From CAYNLG01 sp964397995 (GTDB lineage: Bacteria; Planctomycetota; Phycisphaerae; FEN-1346), in NCBI GenBank assembly GCA_964397995.1, contig CAYNLG010000024.1, positions 1-42,675 on the forward strand: a stretch of DNA of 42,675 nucleotides, given 5' to 3'. Below, in pieces: positions 24,960-33,491 of this stretch (its first letter is position 1; each line of letters opens with the position of its first letter). A model generated the notes under the pieces. The model ran no database searches, was not told the origin of the DNA, and saw only the letters and a list, made by a program, of their open reading frames with translations. A program made the translations under genes and the position numbers.

Positions 24960-26210
24960 GTGACCGAACCCGCCCAGGCCGAGACCGTTCACCCGCTGCT
25001 GGTGCTCTGCCTGGGGCTGGTCGCCGTGGTGGCGGCGCTGCTGAAGTCGCGTCTGGCGCGGCTGGGGGTGCCTGCGCTGGTGGCGTTCATCGCTATGGGT
25101 TTCCTGCTGCGCCTGGTGGACACGAGGTGGAACCTGCTGGTCGGCCATGGGCGGCTCGTCTTCGACGCGCTCGCCCGGCTCGGGGTCATCTGCCTGCTTT
25201 TCCGCGTCGGCTTGGAGAGCGACCTCGGCGGGCTCCTCAGCCAGCTGCGGCGAGCCCTGTGCGTCTTCGCAGGCAACGTGGTCGTTAGTGGCGGCCTCGG
25301 GTACGTTGCCGCGCGACACGTCCTCGGCCTGGACCTCGCGCCCGGCCTCTTCGTGGCCGTCGCCATGATGGCGACCAGCGTCGGCGTGGCGGTGGCCGTC
25401 TGGCAGGATGCCGACGCCCTTGACTCGCCGCGCGGCCGGCTGCTTGTCGACACCGCGGAACTGGACGACATCTGGGGCGTCGTTGCCATGGCGCTGCTTC
25501 TGGCTGTGGCGGAGGGATGGGCCGCGCAGGCCGAGGACGGTGCCGACCTCGCCGCGGCCGCCGTGACCCTCGGAGGGGTCACGCTGAAGCTCCTCGGCTT
25601 CGGGGCCCTGTGCATTCTGTTCTCGAAGTACGTTGAGAAGCCGTTGACCCGTTGGGTCGAGCGGCTCGAGAAGCCGCCCGACCCGATGCTGACGGTCGCG
25701 GGGGTGGCTATCGTCTTTGCCGCATTGGCCGGCCTGCTCGGGTTTTCGGCGGCCATCGGGGCGTTCTTCGCTGGACTGGTCTTCAGCCGCGACCCCGACG
25801 CCGTTCGCATGGACGCTTCGTTCCAGGCGGTCTACGACCTGCTCGTGCCGTTCTTCTTCGTCGGCATCGGCCTGGCGGTTATGCCGGGGGCCCTTGTCGG
25901 CTCCCTCGGACTGGGAGCGGTCCTGCTCGCGGCCGCGGTCATCGGCAAGGTCGTCGGCACGGCTGCCCCGGCCCTGGCATTCACCGGCGGCCGCGGGGCG
26001 GCCCTCGTGGGGCTCAGCATGGTTCCCCGCGCCGAGATCACCATGATCGTCATGGAGAAAGGCCGTACCCTCGGCAACGCTTTCGTGCCGCCGGCGGTCT
26101 TCGGCGGCATGGTGCTGGTTGTGATGGCCACGTGCCTGACCGTGCCGCTCGCCGTCCGCCGCCTGCTCCACATGTGGCCACAGACCGAGAACGGGGCCGG
26201 CGAAGACTGA
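24960..26210 (+). CDS. CPA2-type cation:proton antiporter (membrane domain)
   Basis: A 416-aa polytopic membrane protein with 11-12 hydrophobic segments of the monovalent cation:proton antiporter-2 (KefB/NapA-like) fold. Blocks include VAALLKSRLARLGVPALVAFIAMGF, RLGVICLLFRVGLESDL, a discontinuous-helix region with VDTAELDDIWGVVAMALLL carrying the paired acidic residues expected in the ion site, and a late GLSMVPRAEITMIVMEKG with the conserved RAE. There is no C-terminal RCK/TrkA domain, unlike KefB, so it ends after the membrane core. GTG start at 24960. The cation (Na+, K+ or Ca2+) is undetermined. It lies between an AhpD-like gene and a P-type Ca2+-ATPase-like gene, hinting at ion-stress function. 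Confidence 0.88.
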   Translation: MTEPAQAETVHPLLVLCLGLVAVVAALLKSRLARLGVPALVAFIAMGFLLRLVDTRWNLLVGHGRLVFDALARLGVICLLFRVGLESDLGGLLSQLRRALCVFAGNVVVSGGLGYVAARHVLGLDLAPGLFVAVAMMATSVGVAVAVWQDADALDSPRGRLLVDTAELDDIWGVVAMALLLAVAEGWAAQAEDGADLAAAAVTLGGVTLKLLGFGALCILFSKYVEKPLTRWVERLEKPPDPMLTVAGVAIVFAALAGLLGFSAAIGAFFAGLVFSRDPDAVRMDASFQAVYDLLVPFFFVGIGLAVMPGALVGSLGLGAVLLAAAVIGKVVGTAAPALAFTGGRGAALVGLSMVPRAEITMIVMEKGRTLGNAFVPPAVFGGMVLVVMATCLTVPLAVRRLLHMWPQTENGAGED

Positions 26211-26243
26211 TACGGTCCATGCTGACGTGAAAGGGCGAACACC

Positions 26244-26639
26244 ATGGGACTCACCCCGATGCGTGCCTCCGAGAACGGTGTCGTGCGGGCCGACTGGAAG
26301 GGGGGCGACCCCGCCGTGCGCGACCGCACCCTCCAGGGTCGCCGTGTCCGGTGCATCGCCACGGACGGTACGGCCGTGCTGGTCGGCTCGACCGACGGCA
26401 TGGCCCGCTCTGACGACGGCGGCGCGACGTGGCACGCGGCCGACGACGGCCTCGATGGCCCGTGGCCGGAGCACATGGTCGAGCGGTTCCTGACCGTGGG
26501 CGAGCAGTTGGTGGCGGTCCTCTCGAACGGCCACGTCATCGCGTTGCCGCGCGACCGGCTGCGGTGGCGCCGCATTCTTCCGGAGGTTGAGGACGCCGCC
26601 GCGGCCGCGGTGTCCGGGGCCCCGGGCAACACCTCCTAG
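26244..26639 (+). CDS. Short Asp-box (BNR/sialidase-repeat) protein
   Basis: A 131-aa protein I cannot name. One clear Asp-box occurs as RSDDGGATWHAADDGL (S-x-D-x-G-x-x-W), preceded by VRCIATDGTAVLVGSTDGMA. A second degenerate turn follows (LVAVLSNGHVIALPRDRLRWRRILP). Proteins with this repeat form beta-propellers of about 300 residues or more; this one could make only two blades, so it is either a fragment or must oligomerise. No signal peptide is visible. GAAAGGG lies upstream of the ATG. It is embedded 33 bases after the antiporter and 19 bases before the P-type ATPase, so it is co-transcribed. A cytoplasmic partner of either transporter is conceivable. Confidence 0.6.
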   Translation: MGLTPMRASENGVVRADWKGGDPAVRDRTLQGRRVRCIATDGTAVLVGSTDGMARSDDGGATWHAADDGLDGPWPEHMVERFLTVGEQLVAVLSNGHVIALPRDRLRWRRILPEVEDAAAAAVSGAPGNTS

Positions 26640-26658
26640 CGACTGGAGCAGGCCGGCC

Positions 26659-29364
26659 ATGCCCCAAGCCGTCGAGCATCCGCACGCGACGTCCCCCGCC
26701 GAGGTCGCCGAGGCCCTTGGCGTCGACCCCTCGCAGGGTCTCTCCGAGGACGGGGTCCGTCGCCGCCGCGAGGCGCACGGCCCCAACCGCCTGCGCGAGA
26801 CCGAGGGCCGCAGCGTCGTGGCTCTCCTTCTCCAGCAGTTCCGGAGCATCGTCGTCCTTATCCTGGTGGCAGCGGCGATCCTCGGATTCGCCGTGGGGCA
26901 TTTGGCCGAGGGCCTGGCCGTCGTCGCCGTCATCGTCGTCAACACGACAATCGGCTTCCTGAGCGAGTGGAAGGCCGTCCGCTCCATGGAGGCCCTCCGC
27001 GAGCAGGCCGAGCCGGCCGTCCGCGTCCGCCGCGACGGCGAGTCCGCCCAGGTCCCTGTCGAAACTCTCGTCCCCGGCGATGTGGTTGTGCTCGAGGCGG
27101 GCGACGTGGTGCCAGCCGACCTGCGGCTGACCGAGGCCAACCGCCTCCGGCTTGACGAGGCCGCGCTGACCGGCGAGTCCATCCCCGTCGGCAAGACGAC
27201 CGAAGCGGTTGATGATGACGCCCCGGTCGGCGACCGGCGGTGCATGCTCATGAAGGGCACTACGGTTACGGAAGGCTCAGGTGAGGGCCTCGTTGTGGCG
27301 ACCGGCATGGAGACCGAGCTCGGTCGCATCAGCGAGATGGCCGAGGAGGCCGAGTCCGAGCGGACGCCGCTGGAGCAGCGCCTCAACCGCTTGGGCGCGA
27401 AGCTCGCATGGGTCGTTCTGGGCCTGGCGGCCGGCGTCGCGGGGGCGGGCCTCGCGGCCGGCCAGCCGACACTGGAGATGATCAAGACGTCGATCGCGCT
27501 GGCGGTGGCGGCTGTGCCGGAGGGCCTGCCCATCGTCGCGACCGTCGCGCTCGCCCGCGGCCTCTGGCTCATGGCCCGGCACCACGCCCTCACGAAGCGC
27601 CTCATGTCCGTCGAGACCCTCGGCGCGACCACCGTTATCTTCGCTGACAAGACCGGGACCCTGACCGAGAACCGGATGACCCTGCGGCGCGCCCTCACCC
27701 CAGCCGGCGACGTGACCCTGGAGGACGAGGGTGATCCCCCCGAGACCGACCCGCTGCTTGAGCGCCTGGTGGAGATCGGTGTCCTCTGCAACAACGCCGA
27801 ACTCCACGACGACGGCGGCGACGGAGCCGAGGGCCGTTACGGCGACCCGACAGAGGTGGCGCTCCTCCGGGCCGGCCGCCGCTTCGGCTTCACGCGGGAG
27901 GAACTTCTTCGCGACCAGCCGGAGCGGCGCGAGGAGGCCTTCGACCCGGACGTCATGATGATGGCCACCTTCCACGAGGCCCAGGGCGGCCTCGACGTGG
28001 CCGTCAAGGGCGCCCCGCGGGCGGTCCTGGAGGTCTGCAACCGTGTCGCCACCGAGGACGGCGGCGAAGAGCCCTTGTCCGACGACGACCGTGACACGTG
28101 GACCGATCGCGCCGAAGGGCTGGCCGCCGAGGGCCACCGCGTCCTCGCCATGGCCGACCGGATGGCTGAGGAGGCCGACGAAGACCCGTACCGGGCGCTC
28201 CGCCTCGTTGGCCTTGTGGGGCTGCTCGACCCGCCTCGCGAGGGCGTCGCCGACGCCCTCGAGGCCTGCCATACCGCCGGTATCCGCGTCGTCATGGTCA
28301 CGGGCGACCAGCCCGAGACTGCCCGGTCCATCGCCGACGAGGTCGACCTCGTGGCCGGTGAGGACGAAGAGACGGTCCCTGTCCGTCGCGGCCGCGGCCT
28401 AGACGAACTCGAGGACCCGGACGCGGCCGAAGACCTGCCCGAGGAGCGGCGGGCCGACCTGCTGGAGACGTCTGTCTTCGCGCGGGTCAGTCCCGCCCAG
28501 AAACTGAGTCTGCTTCGGGTCTTCCAGGACGCGGGAGAGACGGTCGCCATGACCGGCGACGGAGTCAACGACGCCCCGGCCCTGAAGCGGGCCGACATCG
28601 GCGTCGCCATGGGGCAGCGCGGCACGGAGGCGGCCCGGCAGGTCGCCGACATGGTCCTCCAGGACGACGCCTTCTCCACCATCGTCGCCGCCGTTGAGCA
28701 GGGCCGCATCATCTTCGACAACATCCGCAAGGCCGTCATGTTCTTGCTGTGCACGAACGTGGCCGAGATCCTGGCTGTTACCGTTGCCGGCTTGGCCGTC
28801 TGGCCGCTGCCCCTGAAGCCGCTCCAGATCCTCTACCTGAACGTGCTCACCGACGCCCTCCCGGCCCTGGCCCTCGGCATGGGCAAGGGCGACCCCCAAG
28901 TGATGCGCCGCCCGCCGCGCGACCCTGATGAGCCGATCCTCACGCGCGACCGGTGGCTGGCCATCGGGGCCTGGAGCGCCGTCATCGCGGTCTGTGTGCT
29001 GGCGGCCCTGGCCGCGGGCCGATGGGGCTTGGGGGCCGACGAGCCGCGGGCCGTCACCCTCTCGTTCCTGACCCTCGGCTTCGCGAAACTGGGCTTCGTC
29101 CTCAACCTGCGCGACCGGGGCACGCGGGTCGCCGCCAACGAGATCGTCGAGAACCCCTGGGTGTGGGCGTCGATTGCCGTCTGCAGCGGCCTGCTGGTCT
29201 TGGCGGTCTACCTGCCGGGCCTCGCCGGCTTGCTCCAGACCCGCCGCCCGGGCCTTGACGGCTGGGCGGTCATCCTCAGTCTGGCGCTGCTGCCGGTGTT
29301 GCTGGGCCAGACCATCCGCTTCGTCCAGGGGTTGCGGCGCCCAAACGAGACTTCGGCAGGCTGA
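26659..29364 (+). CDS. P-type Ca2+-ATPase-like cation pump
   Basis: A 901-aa P2-type ATPase. In order: an N-terminal cation ATPase domain (GLSEDGVRRRREAHGPNRL), M1-M2, the actuator motif LTGESIPVGK, M4 with VAVPEGLPI (PEGLP, the calcium-pump signature), the phosphorylation site DKTGTLT with Asp330, the nucleotide domain with VKGAPRAVLEVC, the hinge GDGVNDAPALKRADIG, and M5-M10 at the C-terminus. It hydrolyses ATP to export a divalent cation, most likely Ca2+ (SERCA/PMR1/LMCA1-like). Acidic insertions (EDEGDPPETD and EEPLSDDD regions) are noteworthy. The ATG at 26659 is preferred; an in-frame start at 26587 lies inside the previous gene. It is the last gene of the operon and a perfect stem-loop follows immediately. 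Confidence 0.93.
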   Translation: MPQAVEHPHATSPAEVAEALGVDPSQGLSEDGVRRRREAHGPNRLRETEGRSVVALLLQQFRSIVVLILVAAAILGFAVGHLAEGLAVVAVIVVNTTIGFLSEWKAVRSMEALREQAEPAVRVRRDGESAQVPVETLVPGDVVVLEAGDVVPADLRLTEANRLRLDEAALTGESIPVGKTTEAVDDDAPVGDRRCMLMKGTTVTEGSGEGLVVATGMETELGRISEMAEEAESERTPLEQRLNRLGAKLAWVVLGLAAGVAGAGLAAGQPTLEMIKTSIALAVAAVPEGLPIVATVALARGLWLMARHHALTKRLMSVETLGATTVIFADKTGTLTENRMTLRRALTPAGDVTLEDEGDPPETDPLLERLVEIGVLCNNAELHDDGGDGAEGRYGDPTEVALLRAGRRFGFTREELLRDQPERREEAFDPDVMMMATFHEAQGGLDVAVKGAPRAVLEVCNRVATEDGGEEPLSDDDRDTWTDRAEGLAAEGHRVLAMADRMAEEADEDPYRALRLVGLVGLLDPPREGVADALEACHTAGIRVVMVTGDQPETARSIADEVDLVAGEDEETVPVRRGRGLDELEDPDAAEDLPEERRADLLETSVFARVSPAQKLSLLRVFQDAGETVAMTGDGVNDAPALKRADIGVAMGQRGTEAARQVADMVLQDDAFSTIVAAVEQGRIIFDNIRKAVMFLLCTNVAEILAVTVAGLAVWPLPLKPLQILYLNVLTDALPALALGMGKGDPQVMRRPPRDPDEPILTRDRWLAIGAWSAVIAVCVLAALAAGRWGLGADEPRAVTLSFLTLGFAKLGFVLNLRDRGTRVAANEIVENPWVWASIAVCSGLLVLAVYLPGLAGLLQTRRPGLDGWAVILSLALLPVLLGQTIRFVQGLRRPNETSAG

Positions 29365-29366
29365 TT

Positions 29367-29397
29367 GGCCACGGGCGGCGGGGCGCAGCCCGTGGCC
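29367..29397 (+). terminator. Perfect 10-bp stem-loop after the Ca2+-ATPase gene
   Basis: GGCCACGGGC (29367-29376) and GCCCGTGGCC (29388-29397) pair without mismatch around an 11-base loop, starting 3 bases after the stop. No T tract follows. It probably ends the operon and marks the left edge of the compositional change. Confidence 0.5.
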
Positions 29398-29409
29398 GCG
29401 GGCGAGGCC

Positions 29410-29490
29410 AGCCTGCCCACCGACCTCGCCGACACTTGGCAAACCCTCCCGCCACACATCCAGGCGGCGATCATGACGTTGGGGGGGGTA
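29410..29490 (+). other. Possible recombinase-tail scrap
   Basis: The frame reads LPTDLADTWQTLPPHIQAAIMTL, resembling the short C-terminal tail seen on some planctomycete integrases and HTH proteins. There is no start or domain upstream because the terminator stem occupies it. I treat it as a decayed scrap; the similarity is from memory and weak. The rest of 29398-29551 shows nothing. Confidence 0.2.
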
Positions 29491-29551
29491 ACTGAGGCCG
29501 CGGCCTCCCGCGTGGAGCAAGGGTCTTTCCGGGCCTGGGAGGGAAGGGCTC

Positions 29552-30742
29552 TCAGGGTGATCTACGGGAAGCAGGAAACTCTGTGCCCCTCGCTTGCCGA
29601 CGCAAGCCGGTCGGCCTAAGGCCAAACTCCTTCTGGATGTCGCGGCTCATCTGGGACAAGCTGGGGAAACCGACGCGGTCGGTGATGGCGGCGAGTTTCA
29701 AATCGGTGCTGATGATCAACCGGCGTGCCGTTTCGAGACGGGCGCGGCGGATTTCCTCACCCGGCGTTCGACCCAGAGCGCTGGCAAACCGGCGGTAGAG
29801 CGTTCGCCGTGAGACATTCAGTGATGCGGCGAGGTGGTCGATATCCGGACGCTCCTGGATCTGCGTGCGAATCCGCGCTACCGCTTCAGCGACCAGCGGA
29901 TCTTCGACAGCCAGCACATTGGTCGAGGCCCGTTCGATGACCCCCACCGGCGCCAAGGGGGCCAGCCGGGGCAGTGGCTTCCCCGCCATCATCGCCGCAA
30001 GCAGTGCGGCGGCTTCCTGGCCCAATCGCTCGTAGTCCAGGGCGACGCTGGAGATGGTCGGGTTGCTCGACTCGCAGAGGCACTCATCGTCGCCTACGCC
30101 GATGACGGCTACATCTTCAGGCACTCGCAGCCCGGCCACCCGCGTTGCCTCGATGGCCCGCCATGCGTGCTCATCGTCGATACACAGCAGGCCCAGAGGG
30201 TGCGGCTGATCGCTCAACCAATCGGCCAGGTCCGCAATCTGGTCGTCCAGCACCCATCGCTTGCGGCGACGTGTCCTTTCACCCAGTAGAAAGACGGGCG
30301 GGGCGATTCCGCTCTCGCCGGCTTGCCGCAGGAATCCCCTGACCGTTTCGGCCGCGTCGAGGCGGTAGGCCTCTCCGGTGGTGAAGGCCGCCATGTGCCA
30401 AAGGCCGCGGTCTCGCAGGTGCTGGAACGCTTGTCGTCCCACGGCCATGGAATCGTGCTTGACTCTGGGCTTGTCCCGGGCCGCAGGGTTAGGCGTGAGG
30501 TAGACGCTGGGGCATGTCAGTTTCCTCAGCATCTCCTGGGAGTCAAGGGAGGCGTCGGTAAGTATCCCGTCTGCGATCCAGCCCGACCGACTGACAGGCA
30601 ACGGCCAGTTGTGGTAGCGCAGGATCATGAGGTGCCATCCTCCCCGCGAGGAGGCAAAACGGTTGACCCCCGCCAGAACGCCGCGGAATTTCCATCGCCC
30701 CGGGTCAAAGGCGATCAGAATCCGTGGAATCGAGCTCTTCAT
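29552..30742 (-). CDS. XylR-type AraC-family transcriptional regulator
   Basis: A 396-aa regulator with a LacI/periplasmic-binding-protein-like sensor domain (about residues 5-275: IPRILIAFDPGRWKFRGVLAG, DGILTDAS, VAVIGVGDDECLCESSNPTISSVALDYERLGQEAA). A C-terminal AraC HTH pair follows (about 290-385: IDHLAASLNVSRRTLYRRF and LKLAAITDRVGFPSLSQMSRDIQKEFG). This matches E. coli XylR, which senses xylose and binds direct repeats. The start at 30742 (MKSSIPRILIAF) aligns with the family; longer in-frame starts run through the promoter. It is divergent from a polysaccharide operon that it probably controls, with a palindrome in its own promoter suggesting autoregulation. The sugar ligand is unknown; xylose or another plant-type sugar fits the GH10/GH39/GH28 neighbours. 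Confidence 0.92.
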   Translation of the reverse strand: MKSSIPRILIAFDPGRWKFRGVLAGVNRFASSRGGWHLMILRYHNWPLPVSRSGWIADGILTDASLDSQEMLRKLTCPSVYLTPNPAARDKPRVKHDSMAVGRQAFQHLRDRGLWHMAAFTTGEAYRLDAAETVRGFLRQAGESGIAPPVFLLGERTRRRKRWVLDDQIADLADWLSDQPHPLGLLCIDDEHAWRAIEATRVAGLRVPEDVAVIGVGDDECLCESSNPTISSVALDYERLGQEAAALLAAMMAGKPLPRLAPLAPVGVIERASTNVLAVEDPLVAEAVARIRTQIQERPDIDHLAASLNVSRRTLYRRFASALGRTPGEEIRRARLETARRLIISTDLKLAAITDRVGFPSLSQMSRDIQKEFGLRPTGLRRQARGTEFPASRRSP

Positions 30743-30793
30743 CGGCCCGGGATCGGCATCTTCACGCCTTTCTCGCACGTGTGGCACGCCCTG

Positions 30794-30822
30794 ATCATAC
30801 TTTGGCACTCCGTGCCCTTCAA
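30794..30822 (-). promoter_or_regulatory. Promoter of the XylR-like regulator with a palindrome in the spacer
   Basis: Reading the minus strand: TTGAAG (30822-30817), a 17-base spacer, TATGAT (30799-30794). The spacer contains the perfect inverted repeat GGCAC-GGA-GTGCC (30816-30804). A repressor or autoregulator bound there would block RNA polymerase. Confidence 0.6.
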
Positions 30823-30902
30823 GGGCGGTGAGCCACGAGTAGGATCCTGGGCGAGGCTCGGCTTCGGCGGCTTGGCGGTGTCGCCGTATTGATGGCGGGC
30901 GT

Positions 30903-30952
30903 TGCATGCACCCGACCTGCATCTATGCGAGGGGCGACCTCGCGACTTGCAT
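30903..30952 (+). repeat. TGCAT direct repeats at 15- and 30-bp spacing (candidate operators)
   Basis: TGCAT occurs at 30903-30907, 30918-30922 and 30948-30952. The last two extend to CGACCTGCAT (30913) and CGACTTGCAT (30943), exactly 30 bp apart. Between them is a 6-bp stem, GCGAGG...CCTCGC (30927-30943). AraC-family dimers bind direct repeats, so these are candidate sites for the divergent regulator in front of the operon starting at 31006. The rest of the 263-base divergent region shows no further element. Confidence 0.45.
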
Positions 30953-31005
30953 GGGTTTTACAGCCCGCGGACACGAGACGTCTGCGGAATGACGGGAGAC
31001 CGCAA

Positions 31006-33480
31006 ATGACAATCGAGCACAATTGGAAAGAACGGATGCACATGGACAGGCCTGGCATGCGTCCCAAGGGGGCACGGTTGCTGGCGGGGATGTTCGTCTG
31101 CCTGGCGGTCACGGGGCTGCTGGCGGCCCAGCCGATGGTGGGATTAAGCAATCACGGGGGGGACCACGATTTCGCCTATCCCCCCGAGGAGGGCGTCGAG
31201 TTGGCCGAGGTCAGGGAACATATCCGTGTGGCGTGGAGCAATCCGACCTACACCGGATACATCAAAGGCGGCAGCGGCAGCGCGATGGAGGCCCTCGAGG
31301 CGGGGTTGGAGCCGGCCTATGGCGAGGCAGCCAGCCCGGTCCTTTCCGACGGGGTGCTGCTGGTCTCGTGGAGCCAGCCGAGCGGAACGGTCACGGCGAG
31401 ACTCGAGTCGATCAAGCATCGCTACTTCAGAGATCAGGACCGCAACAAGGCGCTGGCGGACACGTATTTCCGGATCGATGCGGACTGGCATACGCTTGCC
31501 CTCGATGCAGAGACCGGCAAGACCCTGTGGCGGCGGGTCGAGCGATCGGCCTCGATGAACTTCCTGAGCAACAAACGCGACCACAACGGCATCAGCGGGG
31601 CCGCCCGCGATGGGGTGTATGTGACCATCACCCTTCTCGGCCACGTCTATGCCTATGATCTGAAAACCGGCAAAACACGGTGGACCACCACCCTGAAGGA
31701 ATGGAACGAACGCGCCGAGGAAACCAAGAAGGACAGGATGGCAAAGCGTGCGATGCCTTACCTGGATACCGAGCCCTTTGGCCACAAGCGTTCTGGAGCC
31801 ATCATCGTCGATGGCATCGCCGTCGTGCCCGACCTGCGGGGCGGGTTGATCGGTGTGAAGCTCAGCGATGGGTCTCAGATCTGGCAGACAGCAGATTGTC
31901 TGCACCATCAGGCCACCCCCCGGCCTTGGCGTCACAAGGGCAAGACCTGGCTGGTGTGCAATGATGCCAAGAGGGGCGGCAGCGGGATCAACCTGATCGA
32001 CCCCCTCACGGGCAAAGTCCAATGGAGCCACAAGACCGGCTTCAATCCGGGGCAACTGCTGATGGGAGAGGGCTATATCCTGCTCAACGCCGATCCGAAG
32101 GCGACCTCCGACTGTGTCTACACATGCTACGCCATCACCTCTGCTGGACTCAAGGAGAGATGGGCATTCGAAGACACCGAAGCGAACAGGATCGAGATCA
32201 AGGCGGACTTCGGCGCCCATCGCAAGGGCGTCATCCGCGACGGGGTGCTCTACGCCAAGCTGGGCGTCGGTCGCGGCAAAGCCGCCCGCATGGTGTCCGT
32301 TGATCTGGCCACCGGCAAGCAGCTCCATGCCGAGGCAGAGCCTGCGCTTGGCCTCAACGCTGGCCAGCCCTTCATCGCCGAGGACAAACTCTACGTGCAG
32401 TGCAACTCCGCCCACTCGGGCAGCAAGGCGGGGTTGTACGTTTATCAACTGGAGGGCAAGGGCCGCCTTCGGTATTTGGGCGAGGTGATGTACGCCGGGC
32501 TTGGCGTCAGTCAGGCCACCTCGTACCAATATCCCATCGAGACACCCTACGCCGGTGGCAAGCTGTACATGCGTGCCAAAACCCAGATCGTCGCCATCGA
32601 TCTGACGAAAGTGACTGCTCCAATGGCGGAGATCAAGCTGGAGAACGTCTGGGCGGGATTTCATCGCCCGGTTGAGGCGGTGGTATTCGCCGACCAGGAC
32701 GGCACGATCCGGGACGGGCGTCTGGAGTCTCCTCCCCGGAAGGAACTGGGGATTGTGGGCACCCCAGGACACCGAAACGATAGCTGGATGCCTTTGAATC
32801 TGTCCACCGACGCGAGGCTCGGGTCCGGGCTCAAGACCCGGGCCGAGCTCGGTTTCGTTCCGTTCTCGTGGCCGGCAACCATCACTATGGAGCCGGCGAA
32901 GGGCGACCAGTGGAACGGCGCCTGGTCTCGTCACTTTGCGGGCTGGGACGAAACGGTCACGCGCTCAGGCACGCTGGACGAGAGCAGCGAAGGCGGCTAC
33001 GGTCAGCGCGGCTGGCCCACGGGATGGTTGAAGGATCAGCCCGTAAGCTTCTTCTCGGATCTGCCCGAGGGGCAACAGCGGGTGTTCCTGCAGCTTCCGG
33101 CGTTCACCCCGGCGATCCCGGATGTCAAGGCGCCGCAGAGTATGACCCTCTGCCTGGATCACGACGGCAAGGCCGTGAAGGCCGGCATCGGCGGGGCCTT
33201 CGGCTTCAATCAGTCCTGTCACGAGATCGACGTCTCGGAACTGGAAGTCACCGGGAAAGGGATCAAGGGCTCGGCCATCGTCATTCTCAATCCTGATCCC
33301 TGGCTGGATGGCGACTATCAGAACGGCGGCAGCCTGGCGGGGCGCGTCAAGGTGGATATCACCTTCGGCAAGGCCAACGACCGGGGAATTTACCCGGTCC
33401 GCGGCGACTGGTCGGTGGAATGGGGCCTGGCAATGACCCGTAGCGGCGCGATCCGCGCGACGCTCAAGAACATGCCCTGA
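31006..33480 (+). CDS. Secreted quinoprotein-like beta-propeller protein, first gene of catabolic operon
   Basis: An 824-aa protein with a late signal peptide (ARLLAGMFVCLAVTGLLAA, about residues 21-40). The PQQ-like propeller blades cover about 60-590: WHTLALDAETGKTLWRRVE, VYAYDLKTGKTRWTT, GLIGVKLSDGSQIWQT, INLIDPLTGKVQWSHKTG, MVSVDLATGKQLHAEAE. The C-terminal ~230 residues form a beta-rich module without a recognised name (LPEGQQRVFLQLPAFTPAIP; GIKGSAIVILNPDPW). It lacks the DWPQWRGP start of the other propeller here. An alternative start at 31036 (MHMDRPG) would put the signal peptide at the N-terminus. As first gene of an operon with carbohydrate-active partners, a polysaccharide-binding or scaffolding role is plausible; enzymatic activity is not evident. 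Confidence 0.8.
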   Translation: MTIEHNWKERMHMDRPGMRPKGARLLAGMFVCLAVTGLLAAQPMVGLSNHGGDHDFAYPPEEGVELAEVREHIRVAWSNPTYTGYIKGGSGSAMEALEAGLEPAYGEAASPVLSDGVLLVSWSQPSGTVTARLESIKHRYFRDQDRNKALADTYFRIDADWHTLALDAETGKTLWRRVERSASMNFLSNKRDHNGISGAARDGVYVTITLLGHVYAYDLKTGKTRWTTTLKEWNERAEETKKDRMAKRAMPYLDTEPFGHKRSGAIIVDGIAVVPDLRGGLIGVKLSDGSQIWQTADCLHHQATPRPWRHKGKTWLVCNDAKRGGSGINLIDPLTGKVQWSHKTGFNPGQLLMGEGYILLNADPKATSDCVYTCYAITSAGLKERWAFEDTEANRIEIKADFGAHRKGVIRDGVLYAKLGVGRGKAARMVSVDLATGKQLHAEAEPALGLNAGQPFIAEDKLYVQCNSAHSGSKAGLYVYQLEGKGRLRYLGEVMYAGLGVSQATSYQYPIETPYAGGKLYMRAKTQIVAIDLTKVTAPMAEIKLENVWAGFHRPVEAVVFADQDGTIRDGRLESPPRKELGIVGTPGHRNDSWMPLNLSTDARLGSGLKTRAELGFVPFSWPATITMEPAKGDQWNGAWSRHFAGWDETVTRSGTLDESSEGGYGQRGWPTGWLKDQPVSFFSDLPEGQQRVFLQLPAFTPAIPDVKAPQSMTLCLDHDGKAVKAGIGGAFGFNQSCHEIDVSELEVTGKGIKGSAIVILNPDPWLDGDYQNGGSLAGRVKVDITFGKANDRGIYPVRGDWSVEWGLAMTRSGAIRATLKNMP

Positions 33481-33491
33481 CCGCGTGGCCG

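Noticed and set aside
24285..27794. 1169-codon minus-strand frame
   Set aside because: Antisense to four plus-strand genes with clear domains; translation is repetitive Arg/Ser/Pro. Its last part near 24345-24490 looks somewhat protein-like but was not identifiable.
29365..29619. 84-codon frame after the Ca2+-ATPase gene as a gene
   Set aside because: Its start lies inside the terminator stem and no SD is present; kept only as a possible scrap.
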